64,000 nucleotides of DNA from Novosphingobium sp. PP1Y. GTDB taxonomy: Bacteria > Pseudomonadota > Alphaproteobacteria > Sphingomonadales > Sphingomonadaceae. The notes below the pieces were generated by a model. That model saw nothing but the letters and a program-made list of their open reading frames with translations. It made no database searches and had not been told where the DNA came from. The stretch covers positions 713,001 to 777,000 of the forward strand of contig NC_015580.1 in NCBI RefSeq assembly GCF_000253255.1, read 5' to 3'. Both the position numbers and the translations under genes were made by a program. This document shows, piece by piece, positions 44,140 to 51,020 of the stretch (position 1 is its first letter; each line of letters begins with the position of its first letter).

Positions 44140-44715
44140 TCAGCCGAGCCAGCCCGCCGTCTGCGCCAGCAGCCACAGGCCGATCACCAGGAACAGCAGC
44201 GCGGCCACCGTGCGCACGACATTGAGCGGTACCCGCTTGATGATCTCGTGCCCCAGGAACACCGCCGGCACGTTGGCTATCATCATGCCGATGGTGGTCC
44301 CGCTCATGACCGGCAGGACGCTCTGGAAGCGGGCGCCCAGCGCGATCGTGGCGAGCTGCGTCTTGTCGCCCATCTCGACGATGAAGAAGGCTATCGTGGT
44401 GGCCACGAAAGGACCGAAGCGGCTGGGCCTGGCTTCCTCGTCCTCGTCGAACGTGTCGGGGATCAGCGTCCAGGCGGCCATCAGGATGAAGCTGGCGGCC
44501 ACCAGGTAGCGGAACCACAGGCCGTCGAGGAACGCGGCAGCCTGTTCGCCGACCAGCGCGGCCAGGAAGTGGTTGGCCAGCGTTGCCACGAAGATACCGG
44601 CAACGATGGGCCAGGGACGCTTGAACCGGGTGGCCAGGACGATCGCGAGCAACTGCGTCTTGTCGCCGATCTCGGCGAGGGCGACGACGGCTGTCGATGT
44701 GAGCAGGGCTTCCAA
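44140..44715 (-). CDS. TMEM165/GDT1-family (MneA-like) Mn exporter
   Basis: A 191-residue membrane protein with six hydrophobic segments and the two family motifs ALAEIGDKTQLL and FIVEMGDKTQLA (E-x-G-D-K-T). Bacterial members export Mn2+. The start is taken as TTG at 44715, which has a perfect GGAGAAAACC spacing and gives the usual family length. Longer frames up to 44883 run through a structured leader and lack family features. A yybP-ykoY-like Mn riboswitch precedes it, which supports both the start and the function. Confidence 0.88.
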   Translation of the reverse strand: MEALLTSTAVVALAEIGDKTQLLAIVLATRFKRPWPIVAGIFVATLANHFLAALVGEQAAAFLDGLWFRYLVAASFILMAAWTLIPDTFDEDEEARPSRFGPFVATTIAFFIVEMGDKTQLATIALGARFQSVLPVMSGTTIGMMIANVPAVFLGHEIIKRVPLNVVRTVAALLFLVIGLWLLAQTAGWLG

Positions 44716-44726
44716 GGTTTTCTCCG

Positions 44727-44772
44727 GGCCGGGCGACAGACAAGACAATAGCGTGGCAGAACCCGCCCGGCC
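44727..44772 (-). other. Expression-platform hairpin before the Mn exporter
   Basis: A perfect 9-base stem pairs CGCCCGGCC with GGCCGGGCG (plus-strand arms 44727-44735 and 44764-44772). Its 3-prime arm ends one base before the GGAGA ribosome site. Formation or opening of this stem next to the site could control translation, with the aptamer upstream as switch. Confidence 0.55.
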
Positions 44773-44787
44773 GAGCGGAGCTGCAAC

Positions 44788-44908
44788 GCCATTGGTCTCG
44801 CCCGAACGGTTGCCCGTTCTCCTGTGCGCCATGGTCTCTCGACCAAGTATGTTGACGACAGGGCACTGACGGTCCGCTTGCACGGACGCCAGCTGGCTAC
44901 TCCCCAGA
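44788..44908 (-). promoter_or_regulatory. yybP-ykoY-like Mn2+ riboswitch
   Basis: On the minus strand the leader contains the conserved GGGGAGTAGC (44905-44896), a GTCCG/CGGAC stem-loop, the conserved GTCGTCAACATAC (near 44860-44848), a GAACGG-GCAA-CCGTTC tetraloop hairpin (44819-44804), and a closing GGGCGAGACC (near 44803-44794). These match the consensus elements of the manganese-sensing yybP-ykoY RNA as recalled from known examples. The closing helix is short (TGG/CCA), so exact ends are approximate. It lies in the leader of the GDT1-type exporter. Confidence 0.8.
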
Positions 44909-44954
44909 TGACGGGGCGCGTCTAACCGCTCGCCGACCGCTTTGCAAGGCGCAG

Positions 44955-44989
44955 AAAAAGGGGCCCGATCGCATGAGCGACCGGGCCCC
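44955..44989 (-). terminator. Intrinsic terminator of the TonB-receptor gene
   Basis: Arms 44982-44989 and 44960-44967 (CGGGCCCC and GGGGCCCG on the + strand) plus an inner TCGC/GCGA stem form a long hairpin, followed on the minus strand by TTTTT (44959-44955). This is a textbook rho-independent terminator 55 bases after the receptor stop. Confidence 0.92.
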
Positions 44990-45043
44990 GAGGTTGCCGT
45001 AGGAAGGGCAGGGACCTTCCCAGTGAGGATCAGGATCCTCGGG

Positions 45044-47743
45044 TCAGAACTTGAACGAGGCCGAAGCCGAGAAGGTGCGGCCCACCATGTAGGTGTTGTA
45101 GTCCACCCGGCCGTCGACGAAGGACTGGTATTCCTCGTGCTTCCGGCCGGTCAGGTTGCGGCCTTCGAGCTTCAGCTCGACTTCCTTGCCGCCGACCATG
45201 AAGCCCTGGCGAAGGACCACGTCGATGGTCAGGCCCGGATATTCGAAGATGTCCGGCTGGCCCGAGTTCGCAAGGCCGCGGCTGACCGCGCGCTTGCTGG
45301 CGTAGTTGAACAGGATCGTCTGCTGCGAAAGGCTGTCGGTGTCTTCCAGGCCGATCTGCAGGTTGGCGATGTGTTCGGACTGGCCGGTCAGCGGGGCGCC
45401 GTCGACGAAGTAGTCGGTGGCGAGCGACGTGCCGGTGCCGGCGCCGTAGATGCGTACGACGTCGCTGTCGCTGACCTTCAGCTTCGACTTCGTGTAGGTG
45501 TAGTTGCCCATGAGCATCAGCCTGCGCGTTTCGAAGAACTTGCCGCCCAGGCTATCCAGGTAGAAGTACTTCTGCAGCTCCAGCTCGGCGCCGTAAAGAT
45601 CGGCGGTCGGTGCGTTGGCGTAGGACGTGATGAAGGTTTCCGAACCGGTCAGGAAGGATTCGATCGGCTTGTCGATCTTCTTGTAGAAGGCGCCCACCGA
45701 CATGCGCTGGTCGCGATCGAAGTACCATTCGTAACGGCCTTCGATGTTGGTCAGCTTGCTGTCCTCGAGGAACGGGTTGCCCTGATAGGTGCGGTTCGTG
45801 TCGGGGTCGAAGTACGGTTGGTACAGCAGTTCGCGGAACTGCGGGCGGGCAATCGTCTTCGAACCGTTGAGACGCACCTGCATGCTCGGATTGATCTCGT
45901 AGGTGAGCGTCAGGGCCGGCAGGAAGTACTCGTTCTTGAGATCGGTGGCCTTGCTCGGATCGGCTCCGATCGGGCGCAGGATGGTCGATTCCTTGGCATA
46001 TTCCCAGCGCACGCCCAGATCGAAGGAAAGTTGGTCGGTCAGGGCGCCTTCGAGCTTGCCGTAAAAGGCGTGGTTGAGCAGGCGGGAATCGAACTGGGCG
46101 GTGCTGGCTTCGGGCTCGCGCAGCTCCAGGCCATAGTTCACGCCGAAGTCCTGCAGGTACCAGGTGCCCGGCTGCAGCAGGACGTCGAGGCGAAGCAGGC
46201 CGAAGTTGGAGATCTGCGTCTGGTCGCCGTTCGCGTAGATCGCGAAGGAACGCCGCGTGTTGGTGCGCGAATTGATCTGGTAGGCATAGCCGACGCTGCC
46301 GGTCCAGCCGGGGCTGAAGGTATGCGAAAGATCGACGCCGGCGGACCAGACGTCTTCGTTCAGGCGCGAGAAGGTGATCGTCGTCGGGTCCTGGTTGCCG
46401 TTGCCCAGGCGGTTGACGAAGTACTGCCCGTAGTTGTCGCTATCGACGTTGGTGCGCAGGTACTCGGCCTCGATCTCGAAGGGCGCGAGGCGCTTGGAGT
46501 TCGCGTAGCCGGCGCGCACGTCGATCGAGGTGTCGTCTGCCGGCTTGAACTCGCCGACGAACTGGGTGTCGATCAGCTGACGTTCGTACCAGGCCGTCGT
46601 CTGGTTCATGTAGTCGGCCTGGATGTTGTTCTCGCGCTTGCCCAGGCTCAGGCTGGTGTGCTTGACCGTGTCGTGGATGTAGACGTTGGTCCAGCGGATC
46701 TTGTTCTCGCCCCATTCGAGGCCAAGGCCGAGCAGGCCGTTGCCGACGATGCGGTTGTCGGTGTTGACTGCGTTGAAGTTCTCGAACAGCTGGCTCGGTT
46801 CTGCCGTGGTGCCCTGCGCGCGCTGACGGATAATGTCCTTGGTCTGCGTCGTGTTCGAGTAGCTGGCGGCGGCGATCACGCCAAGCGTGGCGTCGCCGAG
46901 TTCGATCGCGGTGCCGCCGGTTATCCCGCCCGAGAAGTTCGGCTGGGTCTTGGTGTCCTTCTGGATGACGGCATTGCGGCCATTGACCAGAATTCCGCCA
47001 AGCTGCTTGGCGAGGTCACCGGTGGGATCGATGACGGTATTGCTGTTGAAATAGCTCTGCAGCGACTTGGGAATGGAACGGTTGCCGTTGTCCCAGCCCG
47101 TCCAGTCGGTCTTGCTGCCATAGTAGCTGTAGCTGAGCTTGTTGGTGGTCTCGGTATCCCAGCCGAGGCCGCCGCTGACCGTGAGGAAGGTCTCGGTCGG
47201 GATGGCCTTGGTGGTGAGGTTGATGACACCGCCGCCGAACTCGCCGGGAAAATTGACCGAGTAGCTCTTCTGGACGAGCGACGAGGCCACGATGCTGGTC
47301 GGGAACAGGTCCAGCGGCACGACGCGCTTGAGCGGTTCGGGGCTGGGCAGCGGCGAGCCGTTGAGCAGGGCGAGCGAATAACGGTCGCCAAGGCCGCGTA
47401 CGTAGACGTAGCCGTTGCCGACGACGCTGAGGCCGGTCACGCGGCCAAGGGCGCCGGCGATGTCGCCTTCACCGGTGCGTGCGATTTCCTGGGTGGAGAG
47501 CACCGAAATGACCTGCGGGGCGATGCGCTGGATGTTGCGATCGCGTTGGCCGGTGACGATGATCGCGCCGCCGGGCAGCGATACGTCCGGCGCGTCTTCC
47601 TCCTGGGTGGAAGTGTCTGCCTGATCGTTCGATGCGCTGTTGGCGTCATTGCTGGTCGTGGCACTTTCCTGAGCCGAAGCCATGGCAGGCGTCAGCATCG
47701 CGGTGGAAAGCAGCAGCAGCGAAACAAGCCGCGGCTTGGTCAT
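45044..47743 (-). CDS. TonB-dependent outer-membrane receptor
   Basis: An 899-residue receptor. It has a signal peptide ending AMASAQESA, an acidic low-complexity linker, a TonB-box-like GGAIIVTGQRD near residue 60, a plug domain with VRGLGDRYSLALLNGSPLPS and FGGGVINLTTK, and a beta-barrel ending SASFKF with a terminal Phe. GGGGGA precedes the ATG. It lies 89 bases downstream of the lipoprotein gene, so the pair probably works at the cell surface. The ligand is unknown; a phosphorus-containing compound is suggested by the surrounding genes only. Confidence 0.92.
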   Translation of the reverse strand: MTKPRLVSLLLLSTAMLTPAMASAQESATTSNDANSASNDQADTSTQEEDAPDVSLPGGAIIVTGQRDRNIQRIAPQVISVLSTQEIARTGEGDIAGALGRVTGLSVVGNGYVYVRGLGDRYSLALLNGSPLPSPEPLKRVVPLDLFPTSIVASSLVQKSYSVNFPGEFGGGVINLTTKAIPTETFLTVSGGLGWDTETTNKLSYSYYGSKTDWTGWDNGNRSIPKSLQSYFNSNTVIDPTGDLAKQLGGILVNGRNAVIQKDTKTQPNFSGGITGGTAIELGDATLGVIAAASYSNTTQTKDIIRQRAQGTTAEPSQLFENFNAVNTDNRIVGNGLLGLGLEWGENKIRWTNVYIHDTVKHTSLSLGKRENNIQADYMNQTTAWYERQLIDTQFVGEFKPADDTSIDVRAGYANSKRLAPFEIEAEYLRTNVDSDNYGQYFVNRLGNGNQDPTTITFSRLNEDVWSAGVDLSHTFSPGWTGSVGYAYQINSRTNTRRSFAIYANGDQTQISNFGLLRLDVLLQPGTWYLQDFGVNYGLELREPEASTAQFDSRLLNHAFYGKLEGALTDQLSFDLGVRWEYAKESTILRPIGADPSKATDLKNEYFLPALTLTYEINPSMQVRLNGSKTIARPQFRELLYQPYFDPDTNRTYQGNPFLEDSKLTNIEGRYEWYFDRDQRMSVGAFYKKIDKPIESFLTGSETFITSYANAPTADLYGAELELQKYFYLDSLGGKFFETRRLMLMGNYTYTKSKLKVSDSDVVRIYGAGTGTSLATDYFVDGAPLTGQSEHIANLQIGLEDTDSLSQQTILFNYASKRAVSRGLANSGQPDIFEYPGLTIDVVLRQGFMVGGKEVELKLEGRNLTGRKHEEYQSFVDGRVDYNTYMVGRTFSASASFKF

Positions 47744-47778
47744 TTGATGTCCCCCTGGAACAAGTATTTATGCGAAGA

Positions 47779-47807
47779 GGGGGACGGCCGAATTCGGACC
47801 GCCCCCC
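47779..47807 (-). terminator. Intercistronic hairpin, lipoprotein / TonB receptor
   Basis: GGGGG and CCCCC with CGG/CCG inside form an interrupted stem 26 bases after the lipoprotein stop. There is no T-run on the minus strand. It may attenuate read-through and set a ratio between lipoprotein and receptor. Confidence 0.4.
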
Positions 47808-47832
47808 TTGTCGTCAGTTATGGGCGGCCGGA

Positions 47833-49431
47833 TCAGGTGGTCGGCAGAGCCGTGCAGCTTTCACCCGAACCGAAGTTGGCGGTCGCGTTGTCGCAGGTCC
47901 AACCCTTGTACCAGGTGTCGCTCGAGTCCTTCACGGCGCCGATGTAGGTGACTGCATCGAAGAAGCTCGAGAGCGTCTTGATGTCGGCGTAACCGGCCAC
48001 GCCGGCTTCGTTGGTGCCGTTGACGAAGGTGCTCGAAAGCGTCGAGGTGAAGGCATCTTCGTTCAGGTTGGTGCCCGAAGCGAACTGCGAAGCCGAGTAG
48101 CCCGAAGCGTTCGTGCCGCTGTCGATGTACTTGGTCGAACCGCAGGACATGACGGTCGAGTAGGCCTTCAGCGTCGCCGGGGTGGTGCCCGAGCCGTTCA
48201 GGCGCAGACACTCGTTGTTCGGCGTGTTGATGATGCCGTTGACCCAGGTGATGTCCGAGTTGCCGCGGATCAGTACCGAAGCCTGGTCGTTCGATTCGTT
48301 GTTCGAGCTCGAGCTGGGCTGGACGCCGGTGAAGTTGGCGATGACGGTCTTCTGACGCGGGGTGTCGGTTTCGGCACCGTTCGAGTCGATTTCCATCAGC
48401 GCGTCGCCGCCGCCGTCACGCTGCAGCAGCATGACATACTGGAAGTAGCCTTCCAGGCCGGTGTCGAGGTCGAGGCTGTCATCGTCGGCGTTGACCGAGA
48501 TGTAGTGCTTGAACTGGACTTTGCCGCCGAAGAATTCGGCACCGTCGTCCGAGCTGTTGACCGACTGGAAGTAGTCGAGCGTGGTGCCCGAGCCGACGCC
48601 TTCGGCGGTCAGCGACTGCAGTTCCTTGCCGTTGCTCAGGACATAGCCCGAGTAGCGGATCTGGACGTACTTCATGGTGCCGGCGTTGTAGGCGTTGTCC
48701 TGACCGCCGAAGACGGCCTTGTTGACCGCGCCTTCGGTGTCGCGCTCACAGGTCTTCGCGGCGGTCGAGCCGTAGTTGCAGTCGGTCACGATGCCGCGGC
48801 CGAGCAGCACGACGCCGCCCCACTGGCCCTGCGAGCTGTCGTCGTTGGTGCCGACGACGTTCTGGCGGCTGGTGAAGATGATCGGCTGCGAGGCCGTGCC
48901 GACGGCATTGATCTTGTTGCCGCGGTTGACGGCGAGCCAGGCGGCTTCCGAACCGTTTTCACCGTAGATGATGACGCCCGGATCGATCGTCAGGGTGACG
49001 TCGGTGTCGGCGGTCAGCGAACGGCCGTTGCAGCTGGCAGTGGTGGTGGTGAAGGGCGAACCCGAAGTCGGGGCCGAGAAGCCGCCGTCGCAGCCGACGT
49101 CGACGCGGCCGTTCAGGCGATAGACGACGCCGGCGACCTTGGGCAGGCTCGAGCTGACGTCGACCAGGGCGGGAAGGGTGCACACGCGCCACGAACCTTC
49201 GGGGCCGGAGATCGTGCCGCTGTCGGTCAGGCCGCCGGTGGCGTTGAAGGTGGGGCAGCTGTCAGCCGCGACGACGGTGCCGGTGCCCGAAGTCGGGGTC
49301 GGGGTCGGAGCGGGCGTCGGGTTGTTGATCGTGATGCCGCCAGCACCCGGCGACGAGATGTCGTCGGCGCCGCAACCGGCAAGAGCAAGTGCGCTGCAGC
49401 CAACCAGCAGCAGACCAGAAATTTTCTTCAC
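47833..49431 (-). CDS. Large surface or secreted lipoprotein
   Basis: A 532-residue protein with a lipoprotein signal ending LAGC (Cys20), a Pro/Thr linker (TPAPTPTPTSGTG) and a long Gly/Ser/Asn-rich region with repeated beta-type segments, suggesting a beta-helix or beta-sandwich. Several Cys could pair (for example CDGGF, TASCNG, DCNYG, TCERD, ECLRL, MSCGS). GTG start with GGGGGAAC upstream. It resembles lipoproteins found beside TonB receptors in sphingomonads and Caulobacter; phosphate-induced extracellular ElpS is a possible relative from memory, not checked. Function is unknown. Confidence 0.75.
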   Translation of the reverse strand: MKKISGLLLVGCSALALAGCGADDISSPGAGGITINNPTPAPTPTPTSGTGTVVAADSCPTFNATGGLTDSGTISGPEGSWRVCTLPALVDVSSSLPKVAGVVYRLNGRVDVGCDGGFSAPTSGSPFTTTTASCNGRSLTADTDVTLTIDPGVIIYGENGSEAAWLAVNRGNKINAVGTASQPIIFTSRQNVVGTNDDSSQGQWGGVVLLGRGIVTDCNYGSTAAKTCERDTEGAVNKAVFGGQDNAYNAGTMKYVQIRYSGYVLSNGKELQSLTAEGVGSGTTLDYFQSVNSSDDGAEFFGGKVQFKHYISVNADDDSLDLDTGLEGYFQYVMLLQRDGGGDALMEIDSNGAETDTPRQKTVIANFTGVQPSSSSNNESNDQASVLIRGNSDITWVNGIINTPNNECLRLNGSGTTPATLKAYSTVMSCGSTKYIDSGTNASGYSASQFASGTNLNEDAFTSTLSSTFVNGTNEAGVAGYADIKTLSSFFDAVTYIGAVKDSSDTWYKGWTCDNATANFGSGESCTALPTT

Positions 49432-49505
49432 GTGAGTTCCCCCGTTTTTCAGGTCGGACGAAGCGGCGAATCCGCCTTCGTTGAGGGGCCGTTTAGGATG
49501 AGGGG

Positions 49506-49565
49506 GTGACAGTTTGTTGGCGATCCAATGACAGAAATATGCACTTATGTGACGGGAATATGACC
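49506..49565 (-). promoter_or_regulatory. Pho-box-like repeats before the lipoprotein
   Basis: On the minus strand GGTCAT (49565-49560) and CGTCAC (49554-49549) are 11 bp apart. TGTCAT (49533-49528) and TGTCAC (49511-49506) are 22 bp apart, two full 11-bp steps. The spacing between the two pairs is 21 bp. The set lies 75-134 bases before the GTG start. A PhoB site is plausible but less regular than at pstS. Confidence 0.5.
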
Positions 49566-49720
49566 GTTATTCGATATCGACCGGACCATGGCTTGCGACT
49601 CGCCCTTATCGGGGCGATTCACAGCCAGATTGCAGTTTTATGACAGTCCCGTCATTTTCTTGAGGTAGCGGGTTTTTCCGCAGAAGATGCACTCATCGCA
49701 AGAATGTCCGGGAGAGTTGC

Positions 49721-50095
49721 ATGTCGCTATCCATACTCGTCGCAAGTGTCCTCATGGGGCAGTCGGCCTTTTCGCTGACGCTCGAAGTTCGTCCCCAGGA
49801 CGAAGTCGATGTCGCTTATGAGGAGCTGGCGGCCGGGAAGAATGAAGAGGCCATCGCCAAGCTGCAGCGCATGGGCGCTGCGCAATCGAACGATCCTGCG
49901 GCCCTGATCAATCTGGGGACCGCCTATGCCCGCGTCGGCATGGCCCAGCAGGCCATGGTCAGCTACAAGGCCGCGGCGGCCAGCCCGGAGCGCTACGATC
50001 TCGAACTGGCGGACGGCTCCTGGATGGATTCGCGCTGGGCCGCCCGCACGGCCATGAAGGGCATCGCCACCGGCCAGACCCTGGCGGTGCGCTGA
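49721..50095 (+). CDS. Small exported TPR-like protein
   Basis: A 124-residue protein with a short hydrophobic N-terminus (MSLSILVASVLMGQSAFS) that may be a signal peptide. A tetratricopeptide-like pair follows: AYEELAAGKNEEAIAKLQRM and ALINLGTAYARVGMAQQAMVSYKAA. GGGAGAG precedes the ATG. It stands alone between the divergent lipoprotein and the secretion cluster. TPR proteins of this size usually bind partner proteins; the partner is unknown. Confidence 0.75.
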   Translation: MSLSILVASVLMGQSAFSLTLEVRPQDEVDVAYEELAAGKNEEAIAKLQRMGAAQSNDPAALINLGTAYARVGMAQQAMVSYKAAAASPERYDLELADGSWMDSRWAARTAMKGIATGQTLAVR

Positions 50096-50292
50096 TCGCC
50101 TCCAAATCCTGATTTCAGGGCCGGGGCCGCGCCCCGGTCGACAACCGGCAATCGCACGCTGGCCTTTCGGGTAACACTTTATAATAATGGTCGCCAGTAT
50201 AGTGGGGCCGTCGGGGAGGGCCGGCGGCCTTTGCTACGTACCTGAAACAGTGACTGGCGATTGCAATATGACTGTCTCTTTAGCCGTCTCAT

Positions 50293-50309
50293 CGTCACAC
50301 ACTTGTCAT
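50293..50309 (+). promoter_or_regulatory. Possible Pho box before the virB cluster
   Basis: CGTCAC (50293) and TGTCAT (50304) are exactly 11 bp apart, the minimum PhoB site, 34 bases before virB2. A less exact TGTCTC (50273) and CGTCTC (50285) lie just upstream. The 247-base spacer also holds a small CCGGGGC/GCCCCGG hairpin (50121-50137) that may end the TPR gene. Confidence 0.5.
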
Positions 50310-50342
50310 CATGGTGGCGCACTTGGCCCTCACACGGAGGGC

Positions 50343-50699
50343 ATGGTGATTCGAGATTCTATCATTCGCACCCGCACTTTTAGCGGAATTTCCAAGGCTT
50401 TCGCCGCGTTCCTCGCGGCCATGGGCATGGCGCTGACGCCGAACCTGGCCAGTGCGCAGACCGTGACGACGCAGGATCCGGCCGGCAGCGGCCCGATCGT
50501 CGCCGCGCTGGGCTGGCTGCAGGGCACGCTGCTCGGCAATGTCGCGACCGCGGTCGCGGTCATGGCGGTGGCGGCCGTCGGCTTCATGATGCTGACCGGC
50601 CGCATGAACTGGCGCTTCGGCGCGACCGTCATCATCGGCTGCTTCGTCCTGTTCGGCGCCGGTGCGATCGTTTCCGGCATCCAGTCGGCGGCGGGCTGA
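50343..50699 (+). CDS. virB2: VirB2-family pilin-like subunit
   Basis: A 118-residue TrbC/VirB2-type protein. A long signal peptide ends LASAQTVT; the mature part has two hydrophobic helices (VATAVAVMAVAAVGFMML and ATVIIGCFVLFGAGAIV) separated by a short basic loop, GRMNWRFG, as in VirB2 pilins. GGAGG precedes the ATG closely; the GTG next to it gives better spacing. It is the first gene of the cluster. Confidence 0.88.
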   Translation: MVIRDSIIRTRTFSGISKAFAAFLAAMGMALTPNLASAQTVTTQDPAGSGPIVAALGWLQGTLLGNVATAVAVMAVAAVGFMMLTGRMNWRFGATVIIGCFVLFGAGAIVSGIQSAAG

Positions 50700-50710
50700 G
50701 GGCGCGGCTG

Positions 50711-50992
50711 ATGAGCCTGGCCCGCTATCCCGTCCATCGCGCGCTCACCCGGCCGCAGATGTTCGCCGGGGTGACATACAGCTTCTTCATCATCAACGCT
50801 GCGGTGACGACGGAGATCTTCCTCATCACCAAGAGCTTCTGGGCGCTGCCTGCAGCGCTCGCGATCCATGGGGTCGGATACCTCGCATGCTTGCGCGAAC
50901 CCCGGGTATTCGACCTCTGGATCGCCAAAGTGAGCAAGTGCCCGCGCGTTGCCAACTGGCAGCGCTGGGGTTGCAACAGTTACGCACCCTGA
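50711..50992 (+). CDS. virB3: VirB3-family membrane protein
   Basis: A 93-residue protein with the VirB3 N-terminus (YPVHRALTRPQMFAGV) and two hydrophobic segments, usually anchored beside VirB4. The C-terminal tail contains RVANWQRWGCNSY, like other VirB3 proteins. It starts 11 bases after virB2. Confidence 0.88.
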   Translation: MSLARYPVHRALTRPQMFAGVTYSFFIINAAVTTEIFLITKSFWALPAALAIHGVGYLACLREPRVFDLWIAKVSKCPRVANWQRWGCNSYAP

Positions 50993-51020
50993 GATCGATT
51001 CGGGGGTGGGGAGTACAGAC

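Noticed and set aside
44942..47947. 1001-codon frame antisense to the TonB receptor
   Set aside because: Covers a strong terminator and the receptor in reverse; the translation shows no family features.
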